From Bacteroidales bacterium (GTDB lineage Bacteria > Bacteroidota > Bacteroidia > Bacteroidales > FEN-979), in NCBI GenBank assembly GCA_025355465.1, contig JANXZO010000020.1, positions 62,001-126,000 on the forward strand: a DNA stretch of 64,000 bases, in the 5' to 3' direction. Positions 35,275 through 43,889 of the stretch are shown here, in pieces (the first letter of the stretch is position 1; each line of letters starts with the position of its first letter). The notes beneath the pieces are model-generated. The model did not search any database and was not told the origin of the DNA. It saw only the letters and a program-made list of their open reading frames with translations. The position numbers and the translations under genes were made by a program.

Positions 35275-36444
35275 TTATTGGTCAAAATAGTCTTTCATGC
35301 GTGAAAAGAAGCTCTTGTCTTTGGTTCCCGGTGCCGGCTGAAAATTGGCTGCCTTCCCCAGTTTTTCGAGGATGGATTTTTCCTCCTTGTTAAGCGTCTT
35401 CGGTGTCCAGACGTGAACTGTAATGAGCAGGTCACCCTTGCCTTCATAAGCATTTACACTGGGGAGTCCTTTGCCTCTTAATCGCATCACCTTCCCGCTT
35501 TGTGTACCGGGTTCAACCTTTACCTTGACTTTTCCGTCAATTGCAGGAATTTCGATGCTGGTACCTAATGCCGCATCCGTAAAGGTAATAAAATGTTCGT
35601 AGTGAAGGTTGTTTCCATCACGGTCGAACAGGTCGTGACTTATCTCCTCGATCTGGATAAGCAAGTCCCCAGCTACACCGCCCCTGGCAGCTGCATTGCC
35701 TTTGCCACCCATGGACAGTTGCATCCCTTCGGCAACACCAGCAGGTATCCGGATGGCAATAACCTCTTCACCCTTCACAATGCCATTTCCTGCACAATCA
35801 GTACATTTATCCGTGATGATTTGTCCCTCGCCTCCACAATGCGGACAGGTTGACGTAGTTTGCATCTGGCCTAAAAAAGTGGAGGTAACTTTGGTCACAT
35901 GGCCGGAACCTTTGCATGTGGAGCAGGTAGTAAAGGAACTTCCTCCTTTGGCACCCGTTCCCTGGCAGGTATTGCAGGCAACAAACTTATTTACTTTGAT
36001 CTTCTTCTCAACACCGTTGGCAATTTCCTCAAGGGTGAGTTTTACTTTCACCCGCAGGTTGGATCCGCGGTTCACGGTCTTTCCACGACGACCTCCTCCG
36101 CCGCCAAAAAACGAGCTGAATGGGTCATTGCCCATCCCTCCGCCAAAAATATCCCCGAAATGGCTGAAAATGTCTTCCATCGACATTCCACCACCGCCAA
36201 ATCCACCATGCCCATTGTTCCCAAGGCCTGCATGACCATACTGGTCGTAACGGCTCCTTTTGTTGGGATCATTCAGCACTTCATAGGCTTCAGCAGCCTC
36301 CTTGAATTTATCCTCGGACGCATGGTCACCGGGATTTTTATCAGGATGGTATCTTAATGCCTGTTTCCGATAGGCTTTTTTCAACTCGTCCGGTGTAGCA
36401 TTCTTGCTTACTTCCAGAATCTCGTAGTAATCACGTTTTGTCAT
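35275..36444 (-). CDS. dnaJ: Chaperone protein DnaJ
   Basis: 389-aa type I Hsp40 co-chaperone. The J domain has the essential HPD in [12 protein letters not shown] Gly/Phe-rich linker follows ([19 protein letters not shown]), then four zinc-binding repeats [24 protein letters not shown] and CTDCAGNG, and two beta-domains for substrate binding. All eight zinc cysteines are intact. It is 6 nt downstream of grpE; the two act together on DnaK, whose gene is not in this window. Confidence 0.97.
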   Translation of the reverse strand: MTKRDYYEILEVSKNATPDELKKAYRKQALRYHPDKNPGDHASEDKFKEAAEAYEVLNDPNKRSRYDQYGHAGLGNNGHGGFGGGGMSMEDIFSHFGDIFGGGMGNDPFSSFFGGGGGRRGKTVNRGSNLRVKVKLTLEEIANGVEKKIKVNKFVACNTCQGTGAKGGSSFTTCSTCKGSGHVTKVTSTFLGQMQTTSTCPHCGGEGQIITDKCTDCAGNGIVKGEEVIAIRIPAGVAEGMQLSMGGKGNAAARGGVAGDLLIQIEEISHDLFDRDGNNLHYEHFITFTDAALGTSIEIPAIDGKVKVKVEPGTQSGKVMRLRGKGLPSVNAYEGKGDLLITVHVWTPKTLNKEEKSILEKLGKAANFQPAPGTKDKSFFSRMKDYFDQ

Positions 36445-36450
36445 AACTTA

Positions 36451-37035
36451 TTAATTTCCAACTACGACCTTGGCGTATCGAATTACCTTACCTCCCAGGA
36501 GATAACCCTTTTCTATTTCATCCAGAATTTTACCCTTCATTTCAGGGTCAGAAGCCGGGATGTTGGTAATGGCTTCATGGAAATCTGTATCAAAATTTTC
36601 GCCGATGGTGCGCATCTGCTCAAGACCTTGCTGATTCAGTGCGGAAAGAAATTTATTGAAGATAAGGATCAGTCCGTCTTTCAACGCCTGGTTTGCTTCT
36701 CCTGCAGTATCAAAGGCTTTTAATGCACGTTCAAAATCATCAAGAACCGGCAACAGTTTTGTGATCACATCTGCTGCGGCAAATTTGCTTTGCTCGATCT
36801 TCTCTTTCAGCGTGCGCTTCCTGTAATTGTCGAATTCAGAATATAACCTGAGGAAACGATCGTTCAGGTCTGCAACCTGTGCTTCGAGTTGTTCCTCTTT
36901 TGATCTTCCATCTGTTGTTTCCCGCGTCGCTTCCGCATTATCTTTGATCTCTGCCGGGCTCTCATCCAGGTCATGTTTCGCTTCTTCGTGTTTTTTCATG
37001 TTCTCTTCGGCTTCCTTTTTTCGTTTCCGTATCAT
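36451..37035 (-). CDS. grpE: Nucleotide exchange factor GrpE
   Basis: 194-aa exchange factor for DnaK. The long N-terminal charged coiled coil (EEQLEAQVADLNDRFLRLYS) and the family signature DNYRKRTLKEKIEQSKFAA are clear, with a C-terminal beta-wing ending VIRYAKVVVGN. I use the ATG at 37033-37035 (MIRKRKKEAEENM); a second Met 12 codons later is an equal alternative. The longer open frame that starts at 37236 lies inside murA on the same strand and has no GrpE similarity. A CGACAAATTGTCAG near-palindrome upstream (37102-37115) resembles an element before htpG. Confidence 0.93.
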   Translation of the reverse strand: MIRKRKKEAEENMKKHEEAKHDLDESPAEIKDNAEATRETTDGRSKEEQLEAQVADLNDRFLRLYSEFDNYRKRTLKEKIEQSKFAAADVITKLLPVLDDFERALKAFDTAGEANQALKDGLILIFNKFLSALNQQGLEQMRTIGENFDTDFHEAITNIPASDPEMKGKILDEIEKGYLLGGKVIRYAKVVVGN

Positions 37036-37111
37036 AACAAATTTATGCTTCGAATAGTATTCGTTTCGCTGTTGACAAAAAACCTGCCAGTTAATGATTT
37101 GCGACAAATTG

Positions 37112-38422
37112 TCAGCCGGAAATCCTTCGGATTTCGGCACCGAGTCGCCGCAAACGGGTATCGATATCCTGGTATCCGCGGTCGATCTGTTCAATGTTGT
37201 CGATAATGCTTTTTCCTTTGGCGGAAAGTGCAGCAATTAGTAACGCAACTCCCGCCCGGATATCTGGGGATGACATGCGGATACCGCGGAGGGGATACTG
37301 GTGGTCAAGTCCGATAACCGTTGCACGGTGGGGATCGCAAAGAATGATTTTAGCACCCATATCGATGATTTTATCCACAAAAAAGAGACGGCTTTCAAAC
37401 ATTTTCTGATGGATAAGCACACTACCCCGCGCCTGGGTTGCAACGACGAGGACAATACTGATAAGGTCGGGGGTAAATCCCGGCCAGGGTGCATCGGCGA
37501 TGGTCATGATGGAGCCATCCATGAAATTTTCCACTTCATAGTGTTCCTGAGCGGGGACATAGATATCATCGCCTTTTTTTTCGAGCCTGATCCCCAGCCT
37601 TCGGAATACATCCGGGATCAGGCCGAGGCGCTGGTAGTCAACATTTTTAATACAAATTTCCGAGCCTGTCATGGCTGCAAGTCCGATAAAACTTCCCACT
37701 TCGATCATGTCAGACAAAAGCGTGTGGGTGCAACCGTGAAGTTCTTCAACCCCTTGAATTGTAATCAGGTTTGAGCCAATGCCTTCAATCCGCGCACCCA
37801 TTTGCACGAGCATGGTGCACAACTGAAACAGATAAGGTTCGCAGGCTGCATTGAAAATGGTCGTGGTTCCTTTCGCCATTACGGCAGCCATAACAATGTT
37901 TGCTGTACCGGTCACGGAAGCTTCATCGAGCAGCATATAGGTCCCTTCCAGTTTTGGAGCGGTCACGGTGAATTGCTGATCGTCTGCATTGTAATCGAAC
38001 CGTGCCCCGAGTTTCTGCAGACCCAAAAAATGGGTGTCAAGTCTGCGCCGGCCAATTTTATCCCCGCCGGGCACATACACGAACCCTTTTCTGAACCTGG
38101 CGAGCATGGGGCCCAGGATCATAATTGAACCCCGAAGGCTTGCAACTTTATCCCGGAAATCTTTGGTGAGCAGGTAATCAAAGTTGACTTCCCTGGCTTC
38201 AAATGAAAAGGTAGAGGTACCGCTTTTGGTAACAATTACACCTACCGATTGAAGAAGTTCAATCAGTTTGTTAACATCAAGAATATTGGGAATATTATGA
38301 ATGGTAACCTTTTCGGGCGTTAAAAGCACTGCACAAATTACCTGCAGTGCCTCATTTTTGGCTCCCTGCGGGGTGATCTCACCCGTTAGTTTTCTTCCTC
38401 CGATGATCTCGAAAGAACTCAT
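37112..38422 (-). CDS. murA: UDP-N-acetylglucosamine 1-carboxyvinyltransferase, Asp active-site form
   Basis: 436-aa enzyme of the first committed step of peptidoglycan synthesis (enolpyruvyl transfer to UDP-GlcNAc). The inside-out alpha/beta-barrel signatures are present: PQGAKNEALQVICA, ASLRGSIMILGPMLARF and VTGTANIVMAAVMAKGT. In the mobile active-site loop the sequence is VPGGDKIGRRRLDTH: Asp121 replaces the Cys (E. coli Cys115) that fosfomycin alkylates. Asp at this site occurs in Mycobacterium, Chlamydia and other lineages and keeps activity while giving intrinsic fosfomycin resistance. It overlaps the upstream DUF4290 gene by 4 nt. Confidence 0.96.
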   Translation of the reverse strand: MSSFEIIGGRKLTGEITPQGAKNEALQVICAVLLTPEKVTIHNIPNILDVNKLIELLQSVGVIVTKSGTSTFSFEAREVNFDYLLTKDFRDKVASLRGSIMILGPMLARFRKGFVYVPGGDKIGRRRLDTHFLGLQKLGARFDYNADDQQFTVTAPKLEGTYMLLDEASVTGTANIVMAAVMAKGTTTIFNAACEPYLFQLCTMLVQMGARIEGIGSNLITIQGVEELHGCTHTLLSDMIEVGSFIGLAAMTGSEICIKNVDYQRLGLIPDVFRRLGIRLEKKGDDIYVPAQEHYEVENFMDGSIMTIADAPWPGFTPDLISIVLVVATQARGSVLIHQKMFESRLFFVDKIIDMGAKIILCDPHRATVIGLDHQYPLRGIRMSSPDIRAGVALLIAALSAKGKSIIDNIEQIDRGYQDIDTRLRRLGAEIRRISG

Positions 38423-39096
38423 TGAGGCTTGTTGCGCCCGCGTTGGTTAAAATCAGGTTTATTGAAGGAAGGTTTGTTGAAGTTGCCGTTGGGGTTGGGT
38501 CTGAATTGTTTTCTTTTTACCGGTGTATTTCGTGCAAGAATATCATTTGTGTGGGCAAACCTGAAATCCTGATGGAGTTTGAGACGATCCTGTGAAAGCA
38601 CTTTAAGGTGCAGTTCAATCAGTTCGTCATTTACAGATTCACGGTTCCAGTTCAGGTAGGATTTTTTCATGTGGTTTGCTATGGAAATCACCAGGGCGTC
38701 TTTCTCCGGACCATCCTCATATTCAGTGGCTTTTTCGATCATCAGCGCGATGTTCTTGCCATAATGTTTGAATTCGATCTCCTTATCGTGGTAAGAAAGC
38801 GTTTCAGGTTTCGTGCTCAGCGAGAGGGGAGGGGGAGGGGGGTATGGAGCATCCACGTCAAGCTTAAAATCTGCAATGATATATAAATGATCCCAGAGCT
38901 TATGTTTATAATCGCCCGATTCTTTGACAGCAGGGTTTAGCTGCCCCATGACATTAATGATAAATTTAGCTGCTTTATTTCGCTGCTCGCGGTCTTCGAT
39001 GGTACAGGCAAACTGGATCATCCGCTGGACGTTCCGACCATACTCCGGGATGACCATCATCTCACGGGTGGTATTGTATTCCATTGTTTCGTTCAC
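38419..39096 (-). CDS. DUF4290 family protein
   Basis: 225-aa protein conserved in Bacteroidetes next to murA. Family blocks: EYNTTREMMVIPEYGRNVQR, KFIINVMGQLNPAV and KHKLWDHLYIIADFKLD. The last 35 residues are basic and Asn/Phe/Pro-rich (NGNFNKPSFNKPDFNQRG) and are probably disordered; they could bind nucleic acid or a partner. The function is unknown. The four-nt overlap with murA suggests coupled translation and a possible link to envelope growth. Confidence 0.88.
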   Translation of the reverse strand: MNETMEYNTTREMMVIPEYGRNVQRMIQFACTIEDREQRNKAAKFIINVMGQLNPAVKESGDYKHKLWDHLYIIADFKLDVDAPYPPPPPLSLSTKPETLSYHDKEIEFKHYGKNIALMIEKATEYEDGPEKDALVISIANHMKKSYLNWNRESVNDELIELHLKVLSQDRLKLHQDFRFAHTNDILARNTPVKRKQFRPNPNGNFNKPSFNKPDFNQRGRNKPQ

Positions 39097-39154
39097 TATA
39101 AAATTTTTTACAAAGATACAAATCTCCGCTCGATATCCCGATATTTTTATCCGT

Positions 39155-41476
39155 TCAGCTTACGATCGTGAGTTTGGCAAATCGCAGAAGAAGCTGTTTG
39201 TTGCCCACTCCGGGGAAAAAAACGGTAGCTTTTTTGTTGGGTCCCGCCCCTTCAAGGTTAATTACTTTTCCTTTACCAAACCGCTCGTGCATTACCTCCA
39301 TGCCATTTTGGATATCCTCTACTTCCGATGGTGGTCCGGATGGAGTAAAAGCTTGTGTTTGATGGGGTAATTTTTCTATCTTCTGGAAATTTTTGGGCAG
39401 GGTCACTTTTTTTGGAGGAAGGTCGAGCCCCGGCAATGTAGCCGACCAGTTAAGCTGGTTTGAGAAGCTCTCCTTCTTAATTGTTGCTTTCTTCGGGAAA
39501 TCGATAAACCTTTCCGGGATCTCCCGGATGAACCTGCTGGGCTCGCACATCGTCGGAGTTCCCCAACGGTAGCGGTTTTCGGCGTAACTTAACGTTAGTT
39601 TTCGTTCGGCCCGAGTGATGGCTACGTAAAAAAGCCTTCGCTCCTCCTCCAGGTCGGCCCGGGAGTTAAGCGATTGAATGGAGGGGAACAGGTTCTCTTC
39701 CATGCCTACGACATAAACATAAGGGAACTCCAGCCCTTTTGCCGAATGAACGGTCATCAGGGTAACACGGTCTTTGTCATCTTCATCACCTTTGTCGGCA
39801 TCCGTGATGAGCGCTATATCCTGCATGAATTCGTCGAGGGTCCGCATCACATTTTCTTCGATTTCACCCGTTTCGGGGTTAGATCTTGGTGTATCTGTGA
39901 AATCTTTGATCGCATTGAGCAACTCCTCAAGGTTCTCAAACCGGCTCACACCTTCCGGTGTTTTATCTTCGTAGAGTTCCTTCATCAGTCCGCTTGAACC
40001 CGCGATATGCTTTGCCATCTCAAAGGCATTCTTGGTCTTCATCATGGCTCCAAAACTCCTGATCATGGTCACAAAAGCATAGATTTTCTGCGCTGTTGCA
40101 TCTGCCAATCTGATATTGTTAGCAGCCGGATTGTCGATAATCTCGAACAGACTTTTCTTCTTCTCATCTGCCAGTATGATCAGTTTTTCGAGGGTGGTTT
40201 TTCCTATTCCCCGCGCTGGATAATTTATGATTCTCAGAAGCGCATCTTCATCGCGCTGGTTTATCGAAAGTCGGAAATAGGCAAGAATGTCTTTGACCTC
40301 TTTTCGCTGATAGAAGGACTGACCACCATAGATCCTGCATGGGATATTAAGTCGTCTTAATGCTTCTTCATGGGTCCGCGACTGGGCATTAGTACGGTAG
40401 AGAATGGCAATATCGGAATTGGCCAACCGCTGGTGCATTTTGTTTTCGAATATCGATTGCGCCACAAGGTTCGCTTCTTCATTGTCGGTTGATGCCCTGA
40501 TCAGAGGTATCATCGGGCCTTCCTCATTTTCAGTCCAGATCTCTTTATATATCTGGTTTTTATTATTGGCAATAATGCTATTGGCGGCTTCAACAATCGT
40601 TTTGGTCGAACGGTAATTCTGTTCAAGTTTAAAAACCTGGTGATCAGGGTAGTCGCTTCTGAAATTCAGGATATTCTGAATGTTGGCCCCCCGGAAACCA
40701 TAAATGCTCTGGGCGTCATCGCCTACGACACAAAGGTTTTCGTTGTTTGCTGCCAGTTTCTTGACGATAAGATACTGTGCATAGTTGGTGTCCTGATACT
40801 CATCAACGAGGATATAATGAAATTTCTGCTGGTATTTGTAAAGTACATCCGGAAAGTCGCGTAATAACACATTCATGTTGAACAACAGGTCATCGAAATC
40901 CATGGCAGAGGCACGGCGCAAACGGTTCTGGTACTGCAGGTAAAGCTTTCCTGTCAAAGGTTTACCCGAGAAGGAGTCATATTCAGTGAGTTCCGGGTTG
41001 GCGTTGTAATCCTCAGCCGACAAAAGGCTGGTTTTGGCAGAAGATATCCGATGCAGGATATAGCCAGGCTGATATACCTTGTCGTCAAGGTTATTTTCCT
41101 TGATCAGGTTTTTCATTACCCGTTTGGTGTCGTCGGTATCATATATAGTGTAATTCGAAGGATACCCGAGCAAATGTCCTTCAATCCGCAACACCCTGGC
41201 AAAAACAGAATGGAAGGTTCCCATCCATACATTCTGTGCTTCCGGACCTACAAGCGGTATGATACGGTCTTTCATTTCCCGGGCTGCCTTATTGGTAAAT
41301 GTCAGAGCCAGAATGTGGAAAGGATCCACACCTTTTTCAACAAGGTAGGCCACCCGGTAGGTGAGTACCCGGGTTTTTCCGGATCCGGCACCGGCAATGA
41401 CCATCACCGGACCATTGGTAGCAATCACGGCATTGCGCTGCGCTTCATTAAGTTCATTAAGAATGTTGGAGGACAT
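39155..41476 (-). CDS. UvrD/PcrA-type DNA helicase
   Basis: 773-aa superfamily 1A 3'-5' helicase. Motif I AGAGSGKTRVLTYR, motif II DEYQDTNYAQY, motif III VGDDAQSIYGFRGA, motif IV EQNYRSTKTI, motif V TLMTVHSAKGLEFPYV and motif VI RRLFYVAITRAERK are all present. Length and motif spacing fit PcrA/UvrD more than Rep. The C-terminal 60 residues carry a Tudor-like GMEVMHERFGKGKVINLEG segment, the RNA-polymerase-binding module of PcrA/UvrD. Role: repair and removal of stalled polymerases. It stands alone, 58 bp from the DUF4290 gene. Confidence 0.95.
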   Translation of the reverse strand: MSSNILNELNEAQRNAVIATNGPVMVIAGAGSGKTRVLTYRVAYLVEKGVDPFHILALTFTNKAAREMKDRIIPLVGPEAQNVWMGTFHSVFARVLRIEGHLLGYPSNYTIYDTDDTKRVMKNLIKENNLDDKVYQPGYILHRISSAKTSLLSAEDYNANPELTEYDSFSGKPLTGKLYLQYQNRLRRASAMDFDDLLFNMNVLLRDFPDVLYKYQQKFHYILVDEYQDTNYAQYLIVKKLAANNENLCVVGDDAQSIYGFRGANIQNILNFRSDYPDHQVFKLEQNYRSTKTIVEAANSIIANNKNQIYKEIWTENEEGPMIPLIRASTDNEEANLVAQSIFENKMHQRLANSDIAILYRTNAQSRTHEEALRRLNIPCRIYGGQSFYQRKEVKDILAYFRLSINQRDEDALLRIINYPARGIGKTTLEKLIILADEKKKSLFEIIDNPAANNIRLADATAQKIYAFVTMIRSFGAMMKTKNAFEMAKHIAGSSGLMKELYEDKTPEGVSRFENLEELLNAIKDFTDTPRSNPETGEIEENVMRTLDEFMQDIALITDADKGDEDDKDRVTLMTVHSAKGLEFPYVYVVGMEENLFPSIQSLNSRADLEEERRLFYVAITRAERKLTLSYAENRYRWGTPTMCEPSRFIREIPERFIDFPKKATIKKESFSNQLNWSATLPGLDLPPKKVTLPKNFQKIEKLPHQTQAFTPSGPPSEVEDIQNGMEVMHERFGKGKVINLEGAGPNKKATVFFPGVGNKQLLLRFAKLTIVS

Positions 41477-41564
41477 CGGTCAGGATAAGGAAGGCAAAAT
41501 TAACCATTTTGAGAACATTAAGATTTTCTGGCAGAGATAATATATTAACAAAGCAGGTAAAGAT

Positions 41565-41594
41565 GCACTTACTTATTTGAAGTATACAGTTACC
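41565..41594 (+). promoter_or_regulatory. Pair of 21-nt-phased direct-repeat boxes upstream of the surface cluster
   Basis: Two 9-nt boxes, GCACTTACT (41565-41573) and ACAGTTACC (41586-41594), 21 nt apart start to start. The same element precedes two other genes of this cluster. The second box resembles the core bound by LytTR regulators (ACnGTTAnn). A candidate -7 TACATTTG lies at 41648-41655. Confidence 0.55.
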
Positions 41595-41680
41595 CGCGAT
41601 ATCGCCACAGATGCTAATTCCTCCTTTCCTTGTCAATTGCATGGTTTTACATTTGTGGTGAATTTGGAAAATTGGGGAAA

Positions 41681-42082
41681 ATGAAAACTTATTTTACTTG
41701 TGTGTCTGGGATGACCCGAAGGTTACTTTTCGGTCTTGCTATCTTGATGATGTCTCAGGCAGGGTGCAAGAAGGAGATAGATTCTGCTATCCCTGCAAGT
41801 AATCCGGAATCAGTTAATTCGATGGTGGAACTGAAAGTGGCCCCGGACTTTAACTGGAAAACCACGCGGGATGTGTCAATAAGCCTGACTGCTGCAAAGC
41901 ATGGAGCAGTTATTATTAAATCCTCCGCGGGGAGTATTTATGAAAAGGCGATGCTTTTACCCGGAGAGCTGTATTTAACGATGCTGGCAATACCGTCATC
42001 GGAGCAATTTGTGATTCTGGTTTTTGGTGGAAAAAGCTACGAGGTGAAAATTGCCGGGGATAAAATATCATATACTTTTTAA
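41681..42082 (+). CDS. Small lipoprotein related to the N-terminus of LruC proteins
   Basis: 133 aa when started at the ATG at 41681, which follows a GGGGAAA run; a later ATG at 41711 is also possible, and an upstream ATG at 41630 overlaps the promoter. The signal peptide ends in the lipobox SQAGC (Cys29). The mature part (SMVELKVAPDFNWKTTRDV) aligns with the start of the LruC protein at 47441 (STLDLKVSSGFNWETTLEV); both also share ELYLxxL and a final YTF. So it is the detached N-terminal domain of the LruC family. Its stop overlaps the next start by one nt (TAATG), so the two are coupled. Confidence 0.75.
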   Translation: MKTYFTCVSGMTRRLLFGLAILMMSQAGCKKEIDSAIPASNPESVNSMVELKVAPDFNWKTTRDVSISLTAAKHGAVIIKSSAGSIYEKAMLLPGELYLTMLAIPSSEQFVILVFGGKSYEVKIAGDKISYTF

Positions 42083-43824
42083 TGCCCAGGATCATGAAAT
42101 TTCAAAGTCATTGTATGCGGAATTTTGCATTGCAGGTATTCTTTGTTATGCTGGTTTCTTTGAATGGTTTCGCTCAGGATCAGGTTTGCGATGTGACGAA
42201 ATCTAATGGTGGTGGCTTCACCACAACCATCCAATCGGTCATCTGCAATAATACGAACAACACACATACAATAGTTCTGAGTGTTGAGCATAACGGTTGT
42301 GGTGGAAATTTATGCAAAGCACTCACTTGTTATGCTATTCAGGCCGTGCCGGGAACCTACTCAAATGTAAGTGTACAGGTGATTTCAGGCACAATGACGT
42401 ATTCAAACATCTCAATGGGTCCCGACCTTGGCGGATCAATCCCATTCCAGGGTTTCAAGATCGACGGTACACAGGGAATAGGAAATGGGCAGGCCGGGAT
42501 GTTCACAGTAACCTATACCCTCACGGGAGGTTTGCAGGCACAACAAACATCGGCAAAGGCAAATTTGATGCTCCAGATCGCCAGTTTTAATGTAACCGAT
42601 TTTATCACTGTGATGAATTGCTACAACACAGGGTGTAACGGAGGAAATCCGACAGGACCAGATGCAATCAATGATAACTGTTCGACAGTCATCAACACAC
42701 AGGTAAATATCAATGTTTTGGCCAATGATATAGCAGGTTCAGGTACACTAGTTGCATCCTCAGTTGCATTTGTGGCAGGAACAGCCCCTTCTGTAACAAT
42801 CGGGGTATTCACCAAAAATAATTCTGGTGTTGTAACCTTTACTCCAGCCCTAAATTATTCAGGAACTGCAACTATCAACTACCAGGTGTGCGATATTAAT
42901 GCATTTTGTGACGTGGCAACCATAACCGTAACAATTTCAGCTCCGGGAAATGATTCTGATGGTGATGGCTGCCCGGACGATGTTGACGACTATCCAAACG
43001 ACCCAACCCGGTGCTTTGACAATTATTTCCCTGCCACCGGAAATGGAACCCTGGCCTTTGAGGACCTTTGGCCAGGTCAGGGTGACTATGATTTTAATGA
43101 CCTTGTATGTGATTACCGGTTTAAAACGGTAACCAACAGTTCAAACAAAATTGTGGAAATATTCGGAACATTCACTATAAAAGCTTTCGGAGCTTCACTT
43201 CACAATGGTTTTGGATTCCAGTTTCCGAATAATATCATACAGTCAGGCGATATGACTATCACTGGTTTTGACCTTCAGGAGGGTTATATCTCCCTTAATG
43301 CTCAAGGGTTGGAAACTGGACAGAATAAACCCACAGTCATAGTTTTTGATGATGTTTTTAACCTGATGAAGGCACCAGGGGTGGGAATCGGTGTCAATAC
43401 TACACCTGGAGCGCCCTATGTTACACCTGCTTCCGTTACTGTTCATATGATTTTTCCCACACCTAAATATACCATGAATCAGGTGAATCTTTCCAATTTT
43501 AATCCATTCCTGATCGTCGGTTTGAATCGCGGTATTGAAGTGCACCTGCCTGATTATTTGCCAACCGGCCTTGCCAGTGCTGATTATTTTGGTAAAGCCC
43601 AGGACCGTTCGATTCCCTCCCAGGGCCGTTATTACCGTACAGAGAATAACCTGCCATGGGCGATCAATATCTGCCAGAATTTTGCATACCCGAAAGAGAC
43701 CATCGATATTGTGAATACATACAACCATTTTGTTCCATGGGCAATTTCCGGTGGGCTTTCATTTCCTGACTGGTACATGGACAAACCGGGTTATAGAAAT
43801 GCGGAAAATGTTTATCAGCCATGA
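42082..43824 (+). CDS. Secreted LruC-domain protein with Ig/cadherin-like module
   Basis: 580-aa exported protein. Start options are 42082, 42094 and 42115; all keep the signal peptide (FALQVFFVMLVSLNGFAQ). After a 150-residue beta domain (DVTKSNGGGFTTTIQSVICN) comes a cadherin- or Big-like module (PDAINDNCSTVINTQ, TFTPALNYSGTATINYQVCD), then a Ca-binding-like Asp-rich stretch (DSDGDGCPDDVDDYPNDP). The LruC domain (about 320-580) begins AFEDLWPGQGDYDFNDLV. It lacks a lipobox, unlike the second LruC protein of the cluster. LruC proteins are secreted or surface proteins of poorly known role. Confidence 0.85.
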   Translation: MPRIMKFQSHCMRNFALQVFFVMLVSLNGFAQDQVCDVTKSNGGGFTTTIQSVICNNTNNTHTIVLSVEHNGCGGNLCKALTCYAIQAVPGTYSNVSVQVISGTMTYSNISMGPDLGGSIPFQGFKIDGTQGIGNGQAGMFTVTYTLTGGLQAQQTSAKANLMLQIASFNVTDFITVMNCYNTGCNGGNPTGPDAINDNCSTVINTQVNINVLANDIAGSGTLVASSVAFVAGTAPSVTIGVFTKNNSGVVTFTPALNYSGTATINYQVCDINAFCDVATITVTISAPGNDSDGDGCPDDVDDYPNDPTRCFDNYFPATGNGTLAFEDLWPGQGDYDFNDLVCDYRFKTVTNSSNKIVEIFGTFTIKAFGASLHNGFGFQFPNNIIQSGDMTITGFDLQEGYISLNAQGLETGQNKPTVIVFDDVFNLMKAPGVGIGVNTTPGAPYVTPASVTVHMIFPTPKYTMNQVNLSNFNPFLIVGLNRGIEVHLPDYLPTGLASADYFGKAQDRSIPSQGRYYRTENNLPWAINICQNFAYPKETIDIVNTYNHFVPWAISGGLSFPDWYMDKPGYRNAENVYQP

Positions 43825-43889
43825 TACTTTGATAAATTGAATACATTGAAAAGGAAGATGTGGTTTTTTCGTACATGGAGAATTAGATT

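Noticed and set aside
35696-36235. Proline-rich plus-strand frame opposite dnaJ
   Set aside because: Complement of the Gly-rich linker and zinc repeats of dnaJ.
37036-37236. Long GrpE extension
   Set aside because: Overlaps murA on the same strand and lacks GrpE features; true start 37035 or 36999.
41681-43824. A frameshifted single LruC gene
   Set aside because: Each part has its own signal peptide and the junction is a clean TAATG overlap, so two genes, not a broken one.
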